Source of the DNA: Streptomyces sp. MMG1533
Lineage (GTDB): Bacteria > Actinomycetota > Actinomycetes > Streptomycetales > Streptomycetaceae
Assembly (NCBI RefSeq): GCF_001279775.1
Contig: NZ_LGDG01000211.1
Span: 1 to 64,000, forward strand
Length of the DNA: 64,000 bases
Direction: 5' to 3'
Shown piece by piece: positions 51,831 through 59,633 of this stretch. The position numbers were made by a program, and so were the translations under genes. The notes beneath the pieces were generated by a model. It searched no databases. It was given only the letters and a program-made list of their open reading frames with translations, and was not told the DNA's origin. Within the stretch, counting starts at the first letter, position 1; the number at the start of each line of letters is the position of its first letter.

Positions 51831-52652
51831 CTACCCCTCGGCCGAAGGGCGAAACCCCGCCCGGCCTTCCCCGCTCAGGGGGGAGGGCCGGGGCCACAGC
51901 GGGCGCACCTCGGGCGGCTGCCCGCCGACCTTCGTGACGATGTCGGCGGCGAGCTCTCGCAGCTTCACGTTCCGGTGCTGCGAGGCCTGGGTGAGGATCT
52001 CGAAGGCCCGCCCGGCGGTGCACGACTCCTGGGACATGATGACGCCGAGGGCCTGGTCGATGACCGTGCGCGAGGCGATCGCGGTCTGCAGGTCCATGCT
52101 GAACTGCAGCTGCCCCGCGAACTTCAGCGCGACGCCGAGCGCGCCCGACGCGTGCCCCGCGAACACGGCCGCCTGCTCCCGCACCGGCCGGGTGAAGCTG
52201 TGCGGCTTCGCGGCGTACATGTTCAGGACGCCGGCGACGTTCTGCCGGGGCGGGACCAGGGGCAGCGCGAGCACACTGCACATGCCGCTCTCGCGGGCCA
52301 GCTTCGGGAAGGCGCCGAAGCGCTCCTCCTCGTCGACGTCGTCGATGTGGTGGGGCGTGCCCGTGCGCAGCGTCTCCAGACAGGGGCCCTCACCCACGTC
52401 GTACTGGCGCTGGTCGAACACGTCCACCGCCTCGTCGCTGGCGGCGGCGGTGTAGGGATGGTCCGGGTCCTCGGCGCGCAGGGTGACCGAGCAGTGCACC
52501 TTGGCCGGCAGGGCCGTCGCGGCGAGCGCGACGAGTTCCCGGAGAAAGTCCTCGATCCCGTCGGCCTCCAGCAGCAGCGCCTGCAACCGCACGAGGAGCT
52601 CCTCGCCGCCCTCAGGCCCGGTGGGCGGGGAAGCGGAAGATGAATCCGTCAC
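51831..52652 (-). CDS. GAF and ANTAR domain-containing regulator
   Basis: The 273-residue protein has a GAF domain (residues about 45-185: CSVTLRAEDPDHPYTAAASDEAVDVFDQRQYDVGEGPCLETLRTGTPHHIDD) and an ANTAR domain (TVIDQALGVIMSQESCTAGRAFEILTQASQHRNVKLRELAADIV). It is the usual one-component antiterminator arrangement, with the GAF sensing a small molecule or redox state. Start GTG 52652 has GGAGG five bases upstream. It lies 66 bp upstream of the second GAF-ANTAR gene on the same strand. Confidence 0.88.
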   Translation of the reverse strand: MTDSSSASPPTGPEGGEELLVRLQALLLEADGIEDFLRELVALAATALPAKVHCSVTLRAEDPDHPYTAAASDEAVDVFDQRQYDVGEGPCLETLRTGTPHHIDDVDEEERFGAFPKLARESGMCSVLALPLVPPRQNVAGVLNMYAAKPHSFTRPVREQAAVFAGHASGALGVALKFAGQLQFSMDLQTAIASRTVIDQALGVIMSQESCTAGRAFEILTQASQHRNVKLRELAADIVTKVGGQPPEVRPLWPRPSPLSGEGRAGFRPSAEG

Positions 52653-52711
52653 GAAGGCCTCCCAAGAACGACGACACGGTGGATGACCGTGGTCCGCTCG
52701 CCGGGTACCCC

Positions 52712-53506
52712 CTATCGCTGCTCGTACGGATCCGCCGGCTGTTCCACCCGCTTCACCGAGCTGACGTCGAGCACCGGCGGCCAGGCCGCGTCGCTGCCGA
52801 GCCTGCCCTTCGGATGCCAGGTGCCGGTCACGGTGATCCAGGTGTCGACCGGCGGCGCGTCGTCCCCGCGCATCTCGACCTTGCCCGCCGTCGCGTCGGC
52901 GGCACAGCAGGTGACGAAGAGCCGGGTGACGTACCAGGTGCCGTCGTCGCCGTGCGTGACGAAGCCCGTCATCCGGACCGTACGGCCCCGCAGCGACCGC
53001 CCGCTGTCGTAGATCGCCCGGGAGCTGAACTCGGCGAGGGTCAGCTCCACCGGGTCCCCGGAAGCGAGCGCCGGGAAGGTCCCGACCCCCTGCGCCGCCC
53101 GCTGGGCGGCCTCGCGCCCGGCGCTGTACGACCCGAGCGCGGGCGGCGGGAACAGCAGCAGGGCGAGGGCGGGCAGGGCGAGGAGCCAGGCGACGCGGGG
53201 GCCGTGGTGATGGTCATGGCCGTGCCCCCCGTGCTCGGCGTGTTCGTCGTGGTCCCCGTGCTCGTCGTGCTCCCCGTGCTCCCCGTGCTCGGCGTGCTCG
53301 GCGTGTTCGGCGCCGGCGGGCGAGAACCGCCGTACCACCGCCATCACCACCCCCAGCAGCAACAGCACCACCCCCGACACGACCAGGTACGGGCGCAACG
53401 AGGCCTGCACGTACCGCAGGTACAGCTCGCTGAACAGGGATATCCGCAGGATCGCCGCGCCCATGAGGGCGAGGAGGAGGGGGGAGCCGTACCGTCGTAC
53501 GCTCAC
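52712..53506 (-). CDS. TIGR03943-family permease subunit with His-rich loop
   Basis: The 264-residue protein has two N-terminal helices (LLALMGAAILRISLFSELYL, VVSGVVLLLLGVVMAVV), then a loop of repeated Glu-His/Asp-His pairs (residues about 65-105) that could bind metal, another helix and an extracellular beta domain with CC (FVTCCAADATAGKVEM). This is the YcgQ-like partner of the permease encoded upstream. The start GTG 53506 overlaps the permease stop as GTGA, so translation is coupled. Confidence 0.85.
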   Translation of the reverse strand: MSVRRYGSPLLLALMGAAILRISLFSELYLRYVQASLRPYLVVSGVVLLLLGVVMAVVRRFSPAGAEHAEHAEHGEHGEHDEHGDHDEHAEHGGHGHDHHHGPRVAWLLALPALALLLFPPPALGSYSAGREAAQRAAQGVGTFPALASGDPVELTLAEFSSRAIYDSGRSLRGRTVRMTGFVTHGDDGTWYVTRLFVTCCAADATAGKVEMRGDDAPPVDTWITVTGTWHPKGRLGSDAAWPPVLDVSSVKRVEQPADPYEQR

Positions 53507-54507
53507 AGCAGCCACCACCCCGCCAGCACGCTGCTCGCCACGGCCACCACCCAGGTCGCGGCCGAGAACCGTACGGCGAAGGCACGCCCGAAGGTCCCCG
53601 TCTGCAGGGCGATCAGTTTCAGGTCGACCATCGGCCCGACGACCATGAACGCCAGCCGGGCGGTGGGCGAGAAGCCGCTGAGCGAGGCGGCGACGAAGGC
53701 GTCGGCCTCGCTGCACACGCACAGGACGACGGCCAGGACGGCCAGCAGCAGCACCGACAGCCACGCCGAGCCGGTGAAGACGTCGAGCACGGACCGCGGG
53801 ACGGCGATGTCGAAGGTCGCCGCAGCCGCCGCACCGAGGACGAGGAACCCGCCGGCGTGCAGGAAGTCGTGCTGGAGCCCGGCGCCGAAGGCCCGCAGAC
53901 CACCCCCGCCGGCCGGGGTGCGCCGCCTGGGCAGTCGTATCCACTCGTCCCGCCCGAACCGGGCCCACAGCCAGCCCATCACCACGGCCGTCCCCAGCGA
54001 GGCGACCAGCCGCCCGAGCACCATCTCCGGCTGCCGGGGGAAGGCGAGGGAGGTCGCCACCAGCACCACCGGATTGATCGCGGGCGCGGAGAGGAGGAAG
54101 GCGAGGGCGGCCGCGGGGGCCACCCCCCGGCTCATCAGGCTCCCGGCCACCGGCACGGACGCGCACTCGCACCCGGGCAGCACGACTCCCGCGGCCCCCG
54201 CGACCGGCACCGCTAGGGCCTGGTTGCGCGGGAGGAGCCGCTTGAACACCTTCTCCGGCACGAACGCTCCGATCGCCGCCGAGACGACCGTGCCGAGCAG
54301 CAGGAACGGCACGCCCTGGACGGCGACCGCCGTGAAGACGGTCCACCAGGCGGCGACGGTCGGGGTGTACAGATCGAGCGCGAGCATCGGCCCGAGGACG
54401 GACACGACCGTCGCGATGGCGAGCAGCGCCGCCCCGCCGAAGACGGCGTAGAAGAGCGCGCGCACGGCGAGGCGCACGCTGTCGCCCGCCGTCCGTTGGT
54501 TCTCCAC
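53503..54507 (-). CDS. Permease (YcgR/DUF318-like)
   Basis: The 334-residue protein has eight or more hydrophobic helices and the family signature GVVLPGCECASVPVAGSLMSRGV (CxC) near residue 120, then AFLLSAPAINPVVLVATSLAF and FMVVGPMVDLKLIALQ. This permease family works together with the TIGR03943 protein, and its substrate is not established (metal or metalloid export has been suggested). Start GTG 54507. The 4-nt overlap with the next gene supports one complex. Confidence 0.85.
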   Translation of the reverse strand: MENQRTAGDSVRLAVRALFYAVFGGAALLAIATVVSVLGPMLALDLYTPTVAAWWTVFTAVAVQGVPFLLLGTVVSAAIGAFVPEKVFKRLLPRNQALAVPVAGAAGVVLPGCECASVPVAGSLMSRGVAPAAALAFLLSAPAINPVVLVATSLAFPRQPEMVLGRLVASLGTAVVMGWLWARFGRDEWIRLPRRRTPAGGGGLRAFGAGLQHDFLHAGGFLVLGAAAAATFDIAVPRSVLDVFTGSAWLSVLLLAVLAVVLCVCSEADAFVAASLSGFSPTARLAFMVVGPMVDLKLIALQTGTFGRAFAVRFSAATWVVAVASSVLAGWWLL

Positions 54508-54577
54508 GTGCCTGTCCCGGTAGTCCGTTGGTCTCAGCGCACGGTAGCCGGGACCGCTGTGGGCCGCCCCGGTTTCG

Positions 54578-55927
54578 TCACAGAGGAGGCTGTGCGGGCG
54601 CGGGCCCGAGGGTGGTCGTCCCCGGGGCCGTACGGTGTCCGAGCCCCGTCCGGTAGGCGTCCAGCGCCGCCTCCACCCGCCCCGTGCGGCGCAGCAGATC
54701 CCCCAGCAGCCGGCACAGGTCGGCCAGGTCACCGGCCGCACCCGCGCGCTCCAGCAGGCTCAGGGCGCGTACGTAGTGCTCCTCGGCTGCCTCGGTGTCC
54801 CGGGTGTCCTCGGCGATGATGCCGAGGAGGCGGTGGGCGGCGGCGGAGTGCAGGGCACCGCGTTCGGCGGTGAAGTCGCTGAGCACGTCGTGCAACAGGG
54901 CGGCGGCCTCCTCGGACTTGCCGCGCCGGTGCAGTACGTCGGCCAGCTCGACGCCGACCTGGCTGGAGTAGAGGGCGGCCCGCTTGGCGGAGAGCATCGT
55001 GAGGGCCTCCCGCAACTCGGCCTCGGCGCGCCCCAGTTCGCCGTTCTGCGCGTAGACGTACCCGCGCATCCAGTGGCAGTTGGCGAGTTCGGTACGGAGC
55101 TGGAGCTGCCGGTACAGCTCGGCCGCCTTGGCGAGCGAGGCGTCGGCCTCGGCGATGCGGCCCTCGGCGAGCAGGGTGCGGGCGACCGAGCGGTGCATAC
55201 GGGCCACGAGGGCGGGGTCGCCGGCCTGGGGTGCGAGGGCGAGGGCGAGTTCGGCGGCCTGGGCGGCGCGGGCGTGGGCGCCCATGTCCATGTAGGGGCC
55301 GATGACGCTGGCGTAGAGGAGGAGCAGCGCGTCGGGGTCGTGCAGGCCGCCGCGGTTGAGCTCGTCGAGGGTGGACTCCAACAGGTATACGGCGTAGCGG
55401 AGTTCGCCGCCGAGGTAGTGAGCGACGGCCCGGCCCCGGATCGCCGGGACGCGGGCGGGGAGGGGGGCGTCCGCACGGGCGAGCGCCTCCTCGGCCCGCT
55501 CGAAGTACAGCCGGGCGGCGGCCAGGTCGCCGGTGTCGATGCCGGACTCGCCGAGCCCGAGCAGGGCGTCGGCCTGTTCGCCCACCAGACCGTGTGCCTC
55601 CGCCTCCGCGAGGACCGCCGCGAACCCCTCGGCCGCGGCCTCGGTGGCACCGGTCGCCAAGGTGCGCTGGGCGCCGGTCAGATGCAGCCGCAGCTCGGTG
55701 ACCAGGCGGGCCGGGCGCCCGGTCGCCAGCTCCTCGAAGCCGACGCCGAGCCGCTCGGCGAGATGCCTGAGCGCGTCGTCGGAGGGGCGGACGCGGCCGG
55801 CTTCCAGGGTGGAGATGTAGGCGGGCGTGTAGGCCGGTTCGGCCACCTGCCTCTGGGTCAGCCCGCGATCGATCCGCAGCTGCTGCACCCTTCGCCCGAT
55901 GGTCACCGGGTCGTCGCGCTCCGACAT
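54578..55927 (-). CDS. XRE-family regulator with TPR domain
   Basis: The 449-residue protein has an N-terminal helix-turn-helix (IGRRVQQLRIDRGLTQRQVAEPAYTPAYISTLEAGRVRPSDDALRHLAERLGV, residues about 10-65), then TPR-like helices to the end (for example AARLYFERAEEALARADAPLP and AEEHYVRALSLLERAGAAGDL). The arrangement is that of Streptomyces regulators that bind a peptide or partner in the TPR superhelix. I use ATG 55927 (GGGGAG precedes it) rather than an upstream frame that crosses the palindrome at 55982. It probably autoregulates. Confidence 0.86.
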   Translation of the reverse strand: MSERDDPVTIGRRVQQLRIDRGLTQRQVAEPAYTPAYISTLEAGRVRPSDDALRHLAERLGVGFEELATGRPARLVTELRLHLTGAQRTLATGATEAAAEGFAAVLAEAEAHGLVGEQADALLGLGESGIDTGDLAAARLYFERAEEALARADAPLPARVPAIRGRAVAHYLGGELRYAVYLLESTLDELNRGGLHDPDALLLLYASVIGPYMDMGAHARAAQAAELALALAPQAGDPALVARMHRSVARTLLAEGRIAEADASLAKAAELYRQLQLRTELANCHWMRGYVYAQNGELGRAEAELREALTMLSAKRAALYSSQVGVELADVLHRRGKSEEAAALLHDVLSDFTAERGALHSAAAHRLLGIIAEDTRDTEAAEEHYVRALSLLERAGAAGDLADLCRLLGDLLRRTGRVEAALDAYRTGLGHRTAPGTTTLGPAPAQPPL

Positions 55928-55981
55928 GACCAACTCCCCTGGTGCCTCTTGCCGTTCGACTCGGACAGCCCCTAGGTTAAA

Positions 55982-56009
55982 CGGCGTATTAACCATGCTT
56001 AATACGCCG
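55982..56009. promoter_or_regulatory. Palindromic operator CGGCGTATTAA-N6-TTAATACGCCG
   Basis: The arms 55982-55992 and 55999-56009 are exact reverse complements of 11 bases. It is AT-rich against a GC-rich background, lies between the XRE-TPR gene and the micro-genes on the other strand, and contains the ATG of the first micro-gene. Confidence 0.65.
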
Positions 56010-56090
56010 CTGCTTCTGTTGTTCTCGTTGTTGCCGTGGGTGTTCCTGTTCCTGCTGTTCTTGTCGCCGCTGCGAGGTTGTCGTGCCTGA
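55995..56090 (+). CDS. Hydrophobic micro-protein (31 aa)
   Basis: ATG 55995 lies inside the palindrome. The frame reads MLNTPLLLLFSLLPWVFLFL, then LFLSPLRGCRA, one very hydrophobic helix with a basic end, and stops at 56088-56090. There is no ribosome site, so it would need a leaderless start. Its TGA overlaps the GTG of the next small gene by eight bases. It could be a membrane peptide or a regulatory leader for the next gene. Confidence 0.35.
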   Translation: MLNTPLLLLFSLLPWVFLFLLFLSPLRGCRA

Positions 56091-56256
56091 ACGCACCAGC
56101 GCCACCGAGCGTTACGCCAGGGGCATCGTCGCCGCCGTCGTCGCGGTCGCCGCCCTGGTACTGGCGGCGAACGCGGGCCCGGCGAGAGCGACGGAGTCCC
56201 GGCCCGCGCAACACGCCACGCAGGTCACGGGCTCCGCGGCTCCCGCCGGTCGCTAG
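56083..56256 (+). CDS. Small exported or membrane protein (57 aa)
   Basis: GTG 56083 has GAGG five bases upstream. The product starts with a polar MPERTSATERYARG, then a hydrophobic helix (IVAAVVAVAALVLAANAG) and AGPARA, which looks like a signal-peptide cleavage site, leaving a 25-residue polar tail (TESRPAQHATQVTGSAAPAGR). It overlaps the preceding micro-frame. Peptide cognate to the XRE-TPR regulator is one possible role (inference). Confidence 0.5.
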   Translation: MPERTSATERYARGIVAAVVAVAALVLAANAGPARATESRPAQHATQVTGSAAPAGR

Positions 56257-56283
56257 CCGTACCCCTGATTGCCCACCCCCGGC

Positions 56284-57270
56284 CTACAGGTCGTCGAGGA
56301 GGCTCGTCACCGAGCCGTTCTCGAAGATCTCCCGGATCGCGTGGGCGATCACCGGGGCGATGGACAGGACCTGCACCTTGTCCAGGCCCGTCGCGGCGGC
56401 CGTCGGCAGGGTGTCGGTGAACACGAAGCGGCTGACCCGCGAGTGCTTCAGCCGCTCCACCGCCGGACCGGACAGGATGCCGTGCGTGGCCGCCACGATG
56501 ACGTCCTCCGCGCCGCTGTCGTACAGCGCGTCCGCCGCCGCGCAGATCGTGCCCGCCGTGTCGACCATGTCGTCGACCAGCACGCACACCCGGCCCTCGA
56601 CCTCGCCCACCACCTCGTGCACGCTGACCTGGTGGGCCACGTCCTTGTCCCGCTTCTTGTGGACGATCGCCAGCGGGGTGCCCAGCCGGTCGCACCACCG
56701 GTCCGCGACCCGCACCCGGCCCGCGTCCGGCGACACCACCGTCAGCCGGCCGTGATCGCTGCCGGCCGCGATGTGGTCGGCGAGCGTCGGCAGCGCGAAC
56801 AGGTGGTCCATCGGACCGTCGAAGAACCCCGCGATCTGGTCGGTGTGCAGGTCGACGGTGATGATCCGGTCCGCCCCCGCCGACGCCAGCAGGTCCGCGA
56901 GCAGCCGCGCCGAGATCGGCTCGCGGCCCTTGTGCTTCTTGTCCTGCCGCGAGTAGCCGTAGAACGGGGCGACGACGGTGATGCTGCGGGCGGAGGCCCG
57001 CTTCAACGCGTCGATCATGATGAGCTGTTCCATGATCCACGTGTTGATGGGCGCGGTGTGGGACTGGATGACGAAGCAGTCCGCGCCCCGCACCGACTCC
57101 TCGTAACGGACGTAGATCTCCCCGTTGGCGAAGTCCCGGGCCTGCGTGGGCACCAGGCGCGCGCCCAGCTCCGCTGCGACCTTCCCGGCCAGGTCCGGGT
57201 GGGCCCGGCCGGCGAAGAGGAGCAGGGTGCGCTCGTTGTTGCGGGCGCCCCTCGCGAGTTCGCCCCTCAC
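56284..57270 (-). CDS. prs: Ribose-phosphate pyrophosphokinase
   Basis: The 328-residue protein has the PRPP synthetase features: VAPFYGYSRQDKKHKGREP (ATP-flexible loop) near residues 100-118, DLHTDQIAGFF, and the PRPP-binding loop VLVDDMVDTAGT near residues 225-236. It makes PRPP from ribose-5-phosphate and ATP. GTG 57270 overlaps the stop of the Old Yellow Enzyme gene as GTGA. Housekeeping prs is usually elsewhere, so this copy probably serves the biosynthetic operon. Confidence 0.93.
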   Translation of the reverse strand: MRGELARGARNNERTLLLFAGRAHPDLAGKVAAELGARLVPTQARDFANGEIYVRYEESVRGADCFVIQSHTAPINTWIMEQLIMIDALKRASARSITVVAPFYGYSRQDKKHKGREPISARLLADLLASAGADRIITVDLHTDQIAGFFDGPMDHLFALPTLADHIAAGSDHGRLTVVSPDAGRVRVADRWCDRLGTPLAIVHKKRDKDVAHQVSVHEVVGEVEGRVCVLVDDMVDTAGTICAAADALYDSGAEDVIVAATHGILSGPAVERLKHSRVSRFVFTDTLPTAAATGLDKVQVLSIAPVIAHAIREIFENGSVTSLLDDL

Positions 57271-58337
57271 CGGCCGAGGGCGGGGTAGTCGGTGTAGCCG
57301 CGGTGGTCGCCGCCGTAGAACGCCGACTCGTCGGCCTCGTTGAAGGGGCCGCCGGCCGCGATCCGGGCGGGCAGGTCGGGGTTGGCGAGGAACAGCGCGC
57401 CCAGCGACACGGCGTCCGCCAGACCCTCGTCCAGCACCTCCTGCGCGGACTTCGCCGTGGCCGGGAAGGAGTCCGGCGCGGCGTGCGGGTTCAGCACCAG
57501 GTTGCCCCGCCACAGGTCGCGCACGGCCCGCGTCACCGGGCGGGTCACGATCTCGCACACCTCCAGGAACGCGAGCTCCGGCAGGGCGGGGACCAGGGCC
57601 GCGTACAGGGCCTCGGTGTCGCCCTCGGCGATGTCGTTGTAGGGGTTGCCGGGCGAGATGCGCATGCTGGTGCGCTCGTTGCCGATCGCGGCGACGACGG
57701 CCTCGGCGACCTCCACCGTGAAGCGGATGCGGTTCGCGATCGAGCCGCCGTAGGCGTCGGTGCGGTGGTTGGTGTTCTCGGCGAGGAACTGGTGCAGCAG
57801 GAAGCCGTTGCCCGCGTGGATCTCCACCCCGTCGAAGCCGGCCTCGACCGCGTTGCGGGCGGCCGTCGCGAAGTCCCGTACGGTCGCGGCGATCTCGTCG
57901 ACCGTCAGCTCGTGCGGCACCGGGTAGTCCTGCATGCCGCCCGGGGTGAAGCACTGGCCGGCCGCGGCGACCGGCGAGGGCGCCACGGAGGTGTGGGCGC
58001 TGTCGTACAGCGACGGGTGGCCGATCCGGCCGGAGTGCATCAGCTGGACCACGATCCGGCCGCCCGCGGCGTGCACGGCGTCGGTCACCGCCCGCCAGGA
58101 CGCGACCTGCTCGGGGTGGTGCAGGCCGGGCGTGTTGAGGAAGCCCTGGCCGACCTGGGAGGGCTGCACGCCCTCGGTGATGACGAGGCCGGCGGAGGCG
58201 CGCTGGGCGTAGTACTCGGCCATCAGCTCGGTGGCGCCGCCGCACGGCTTGGCCCGGTTGCGGGTCATCGGCGCCATCACCAACCGGTTGGCCAGCGGGA
58301 TCTTGCCGAAGGTCACGGAGTCGAACAGCGAGGTCAT
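57267..58337 (-). CDS. Old Yellow Enzyme-type NADH:flavin oxidoreductase
   Basis: The 356-residue TIM barrel has LANRLVMAPMTRNRA at about residues 15-29 (FMN-binding Thr), VVQLMHSGRIGHP near residue 100, VEIHAGNGFLLHQFLAENTNHRTDAYGGS near 178 (HxxN substrate-binding pair), and MRISPGNP further on. These enzymes reduce activated C=C bonds using FMN. ATG 58337 follows GGGAG. Together with the prs gene it is in the NRPS operon, where it could act on the uracil-like or glutarimide intermediate (inference). Confidence 0.92.
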   Translation of the reverse strand: MTSLFDSVTFGKIPLANRLVMAPMTRNRAKPCGGATELMAEYYAQRASAGLVITEGVQPSQVGQGFLNTPGLHHPEQVASWRAVTDAVHAAGGRIVVQLMHSGRIGHPSLYDSAHTSVAPSPVAAAGQCFTPGGMQDYPVPHELTVDEIAATVRDFATAARNAVEAGFDGVEIHAGNGFLLHQFLAENTNHRTDAYGGSIANRIRFTVEVAEAVVAAIGNERTSMRISPGNPYNDIAEGDTEALYAALVPALPELAFLEVCEIVTRPVTRAVRDLWRGNLVLNPHAAPDSFPATAKSAQEVLDEGLADAVSLGALFLANPDLPARIAAGGPFNEADESAFYGGDHRGYTDYPALGR

Positions 58338-58366
58338 GCGGGTGGTCTCCCTATGAGTGGCGGTGG

Positions 58367-59296
58367 TCACGAGTGGTCGGTGCGCAGGCGGGCGTACGCG
58401 GCGGCCATCCGGCCCCCCACCTCGGCGGTGGAGATCAGGACGGCCATGTTGGCCTGCGCGGTACGGCCGCCGGTGGCCCGGTCGACCGCGTGCATCAGGT
58501 ACTTGGTGAGGCCCTGGCCGGTGACGCCGTCCCGCTCGGCCTGGGCGAGCGCGTCGGCGATCGCGGCCTCCGCCTCGGCGGCGTCGACCGCGTCCTCGGC
58601 GCGGGGCGGGGTGGTGACGACGAAGGAGCCGGGGTGGCCGGCCGCCCAGTGCAGGCCGACGGCCCTGGCGATCAGGTCCTCGTCGTCGATGCGGTGCGGG
58701 GACTTCACGCCGCTGGAGGCGCAGTAGAACGCGGGGAAGTCGTCGGAGCCGTAGGAGACGACCGGGACGCAGTGCGTCTCCAGGTACTCCATGGTCAGCT
58801 TCAGGTCGAGGATCATCTTCGCCCCGGCGCACACCACCGCGACCTTGGAGCGGGTCAGCTGGATCAGGTCCGAGGAGACGTCCATGGTGGTCTCGGCGCC
58901 CCGGTGCACCCCGCCGAGCCCCGCGGAGGAGAAGAACGGGATCCCGGCGAGCTCGGCGGCCACCAGCGAGGAGGCGACGGTGGTCGCACCCCGGCCGCCG
59001 CCCGCCAGGACGATCGGCAGGTCCCGGCTGGACACCTTCGGAATGCCGGGCTCGGACGCGAACCGCTCGATGTCCCGCTCGGTCATGCCGACCCGGATCG
59101 CGCCGTCCTCGACACAGATCGTCGCCGGCACCGAGCCGCCCTTGCGGACGGCGGCCTCGACCAGGTGAGCGGTCTCGGCGTTGTACGGGTACTTCAGGCC
59201 GTGCGTGATGACGTTGGACTCCAGCGCGACGACCGGACGGCCCTCGTGCAGGGCCGCACGGACCTCTTCGGTGAAGACGAGGGGGATCGTGCTCAT
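58367..59296 (-). CDS. psuG: Pseudouridine-5'-phosphate glycosidase (IndA-like)
   Basis: The 309-residue protein follows the PsuG family: [11 protein letters not shown] (catalytic Glu near residue 26), [47 protein letters not shown] (catalytic Lys about 159), and later [19 protein letters not shown]. It cleaves or, in reverse, forms the C-C glycosidic bond between ribose-5-phosphate and uracil. A PsuG homologue (IndA) accompanies the NRPS in known indigoidine/minimycin loci. ATG 59296 overlaps the tautomerase stop as ATGA. Confidence 0.92.
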   Translation of the reverse strand: MSTIPLVFTEEVRAALHEGRPVVALESNVITHGLKYPYNAETAHLVEAAVRKGGSVPATICVEDGAIRVGMTERDIERFASEPGIPKVSSRDLPIVLAGGGRGATTVASSLVAAELAGIPFFSSAGLGGVHRGAETTMDVSSDLIQLTRSKVAVVCAGAKMILDLKLTMEYLETHCVPVVSYGSDDFPAFYCASSGVKSPHRIDDEDLIARAVGLHWAAGHPGSFVVTTPPRAEDAVDAAEAEAAIADALAQAERDGVTGQGLTKYLMHAVDRATGGRTAQANMAVLISTAEVGGRMAAAYARLRTDHS

Positions 59297-59547
59297 GAGG
59301 TTCCTTCGGTCGGGACGGGCTTGGAGTAGCTGGGCTGCTTCCACAACAGGTGGGCGCGCGCCTCGAGTTCGGGCACGTGCACCTCGGCGACCCAGCGGGA
59401 CTGCTCCACCGCCTGCACGGCGATCGACACCGCGCCCGGCTCGCAGCCGAAGCCCTTCGTGATCGTCTCGGTCAGCGCCGCGACCAGGTCCGCCTTCTCG
59501 GCGTCGGTGAAGGTGCGCGGCCAGTGCCTGATGCTGACGTGCGGCAT
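59293..59547 (-). CDS. Tautomerase (4-oxalocrotonate tautomerase-like)
   Basis: The 84-residue protein begins [13 protein letters not shown], so Pro1 after Met removal is available as the catalytic base, as in 4-oxalocrotonate tautomerase-type enzymes. [30 protein letters not shown] follows the helix pattern of the family. AAAGGAG precedes the ATG at 59547. It is coupled by ATGA overlap to psuG. In the NRPS operon it could tautomerise a keto/enol or imine intermediate (inference). Confidence 0.85.
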   Translation of the reverse strand: MPHVSIRHWPRTFTDAEKADLVAALTETITKGFGCEPGAVSIAVQAVEQSRWVAEVHVPELEARAHLLWKQPSYSKPVPTEGTS

Positions 59548-59576
59548 CGCACGGCTCCTTTCCGGGGTTCCGGGGA

Positions 59577-59614
59577 CCTCGCCCCCGTGGCGGGGGTGTC
59601 ACACGGGGGCGAGG
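59577..59614 (-). terminator. Strong 13-bp hairpin between NRPS and tautomerase genes
   Basis: The arms 59577-59589 and 59602-59614 are exact reverse complements with a 12-nt loop. It lies 20 bases past the NRPS stop and about 30 bases before the tautomerase ATG. It probably lets only part of the transcription pass to the downstream genes, or protects the NRPS message. Confidence 0.65.
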
Positions 59615-59633
59615 AGTCTGCGGATGACGGGTG

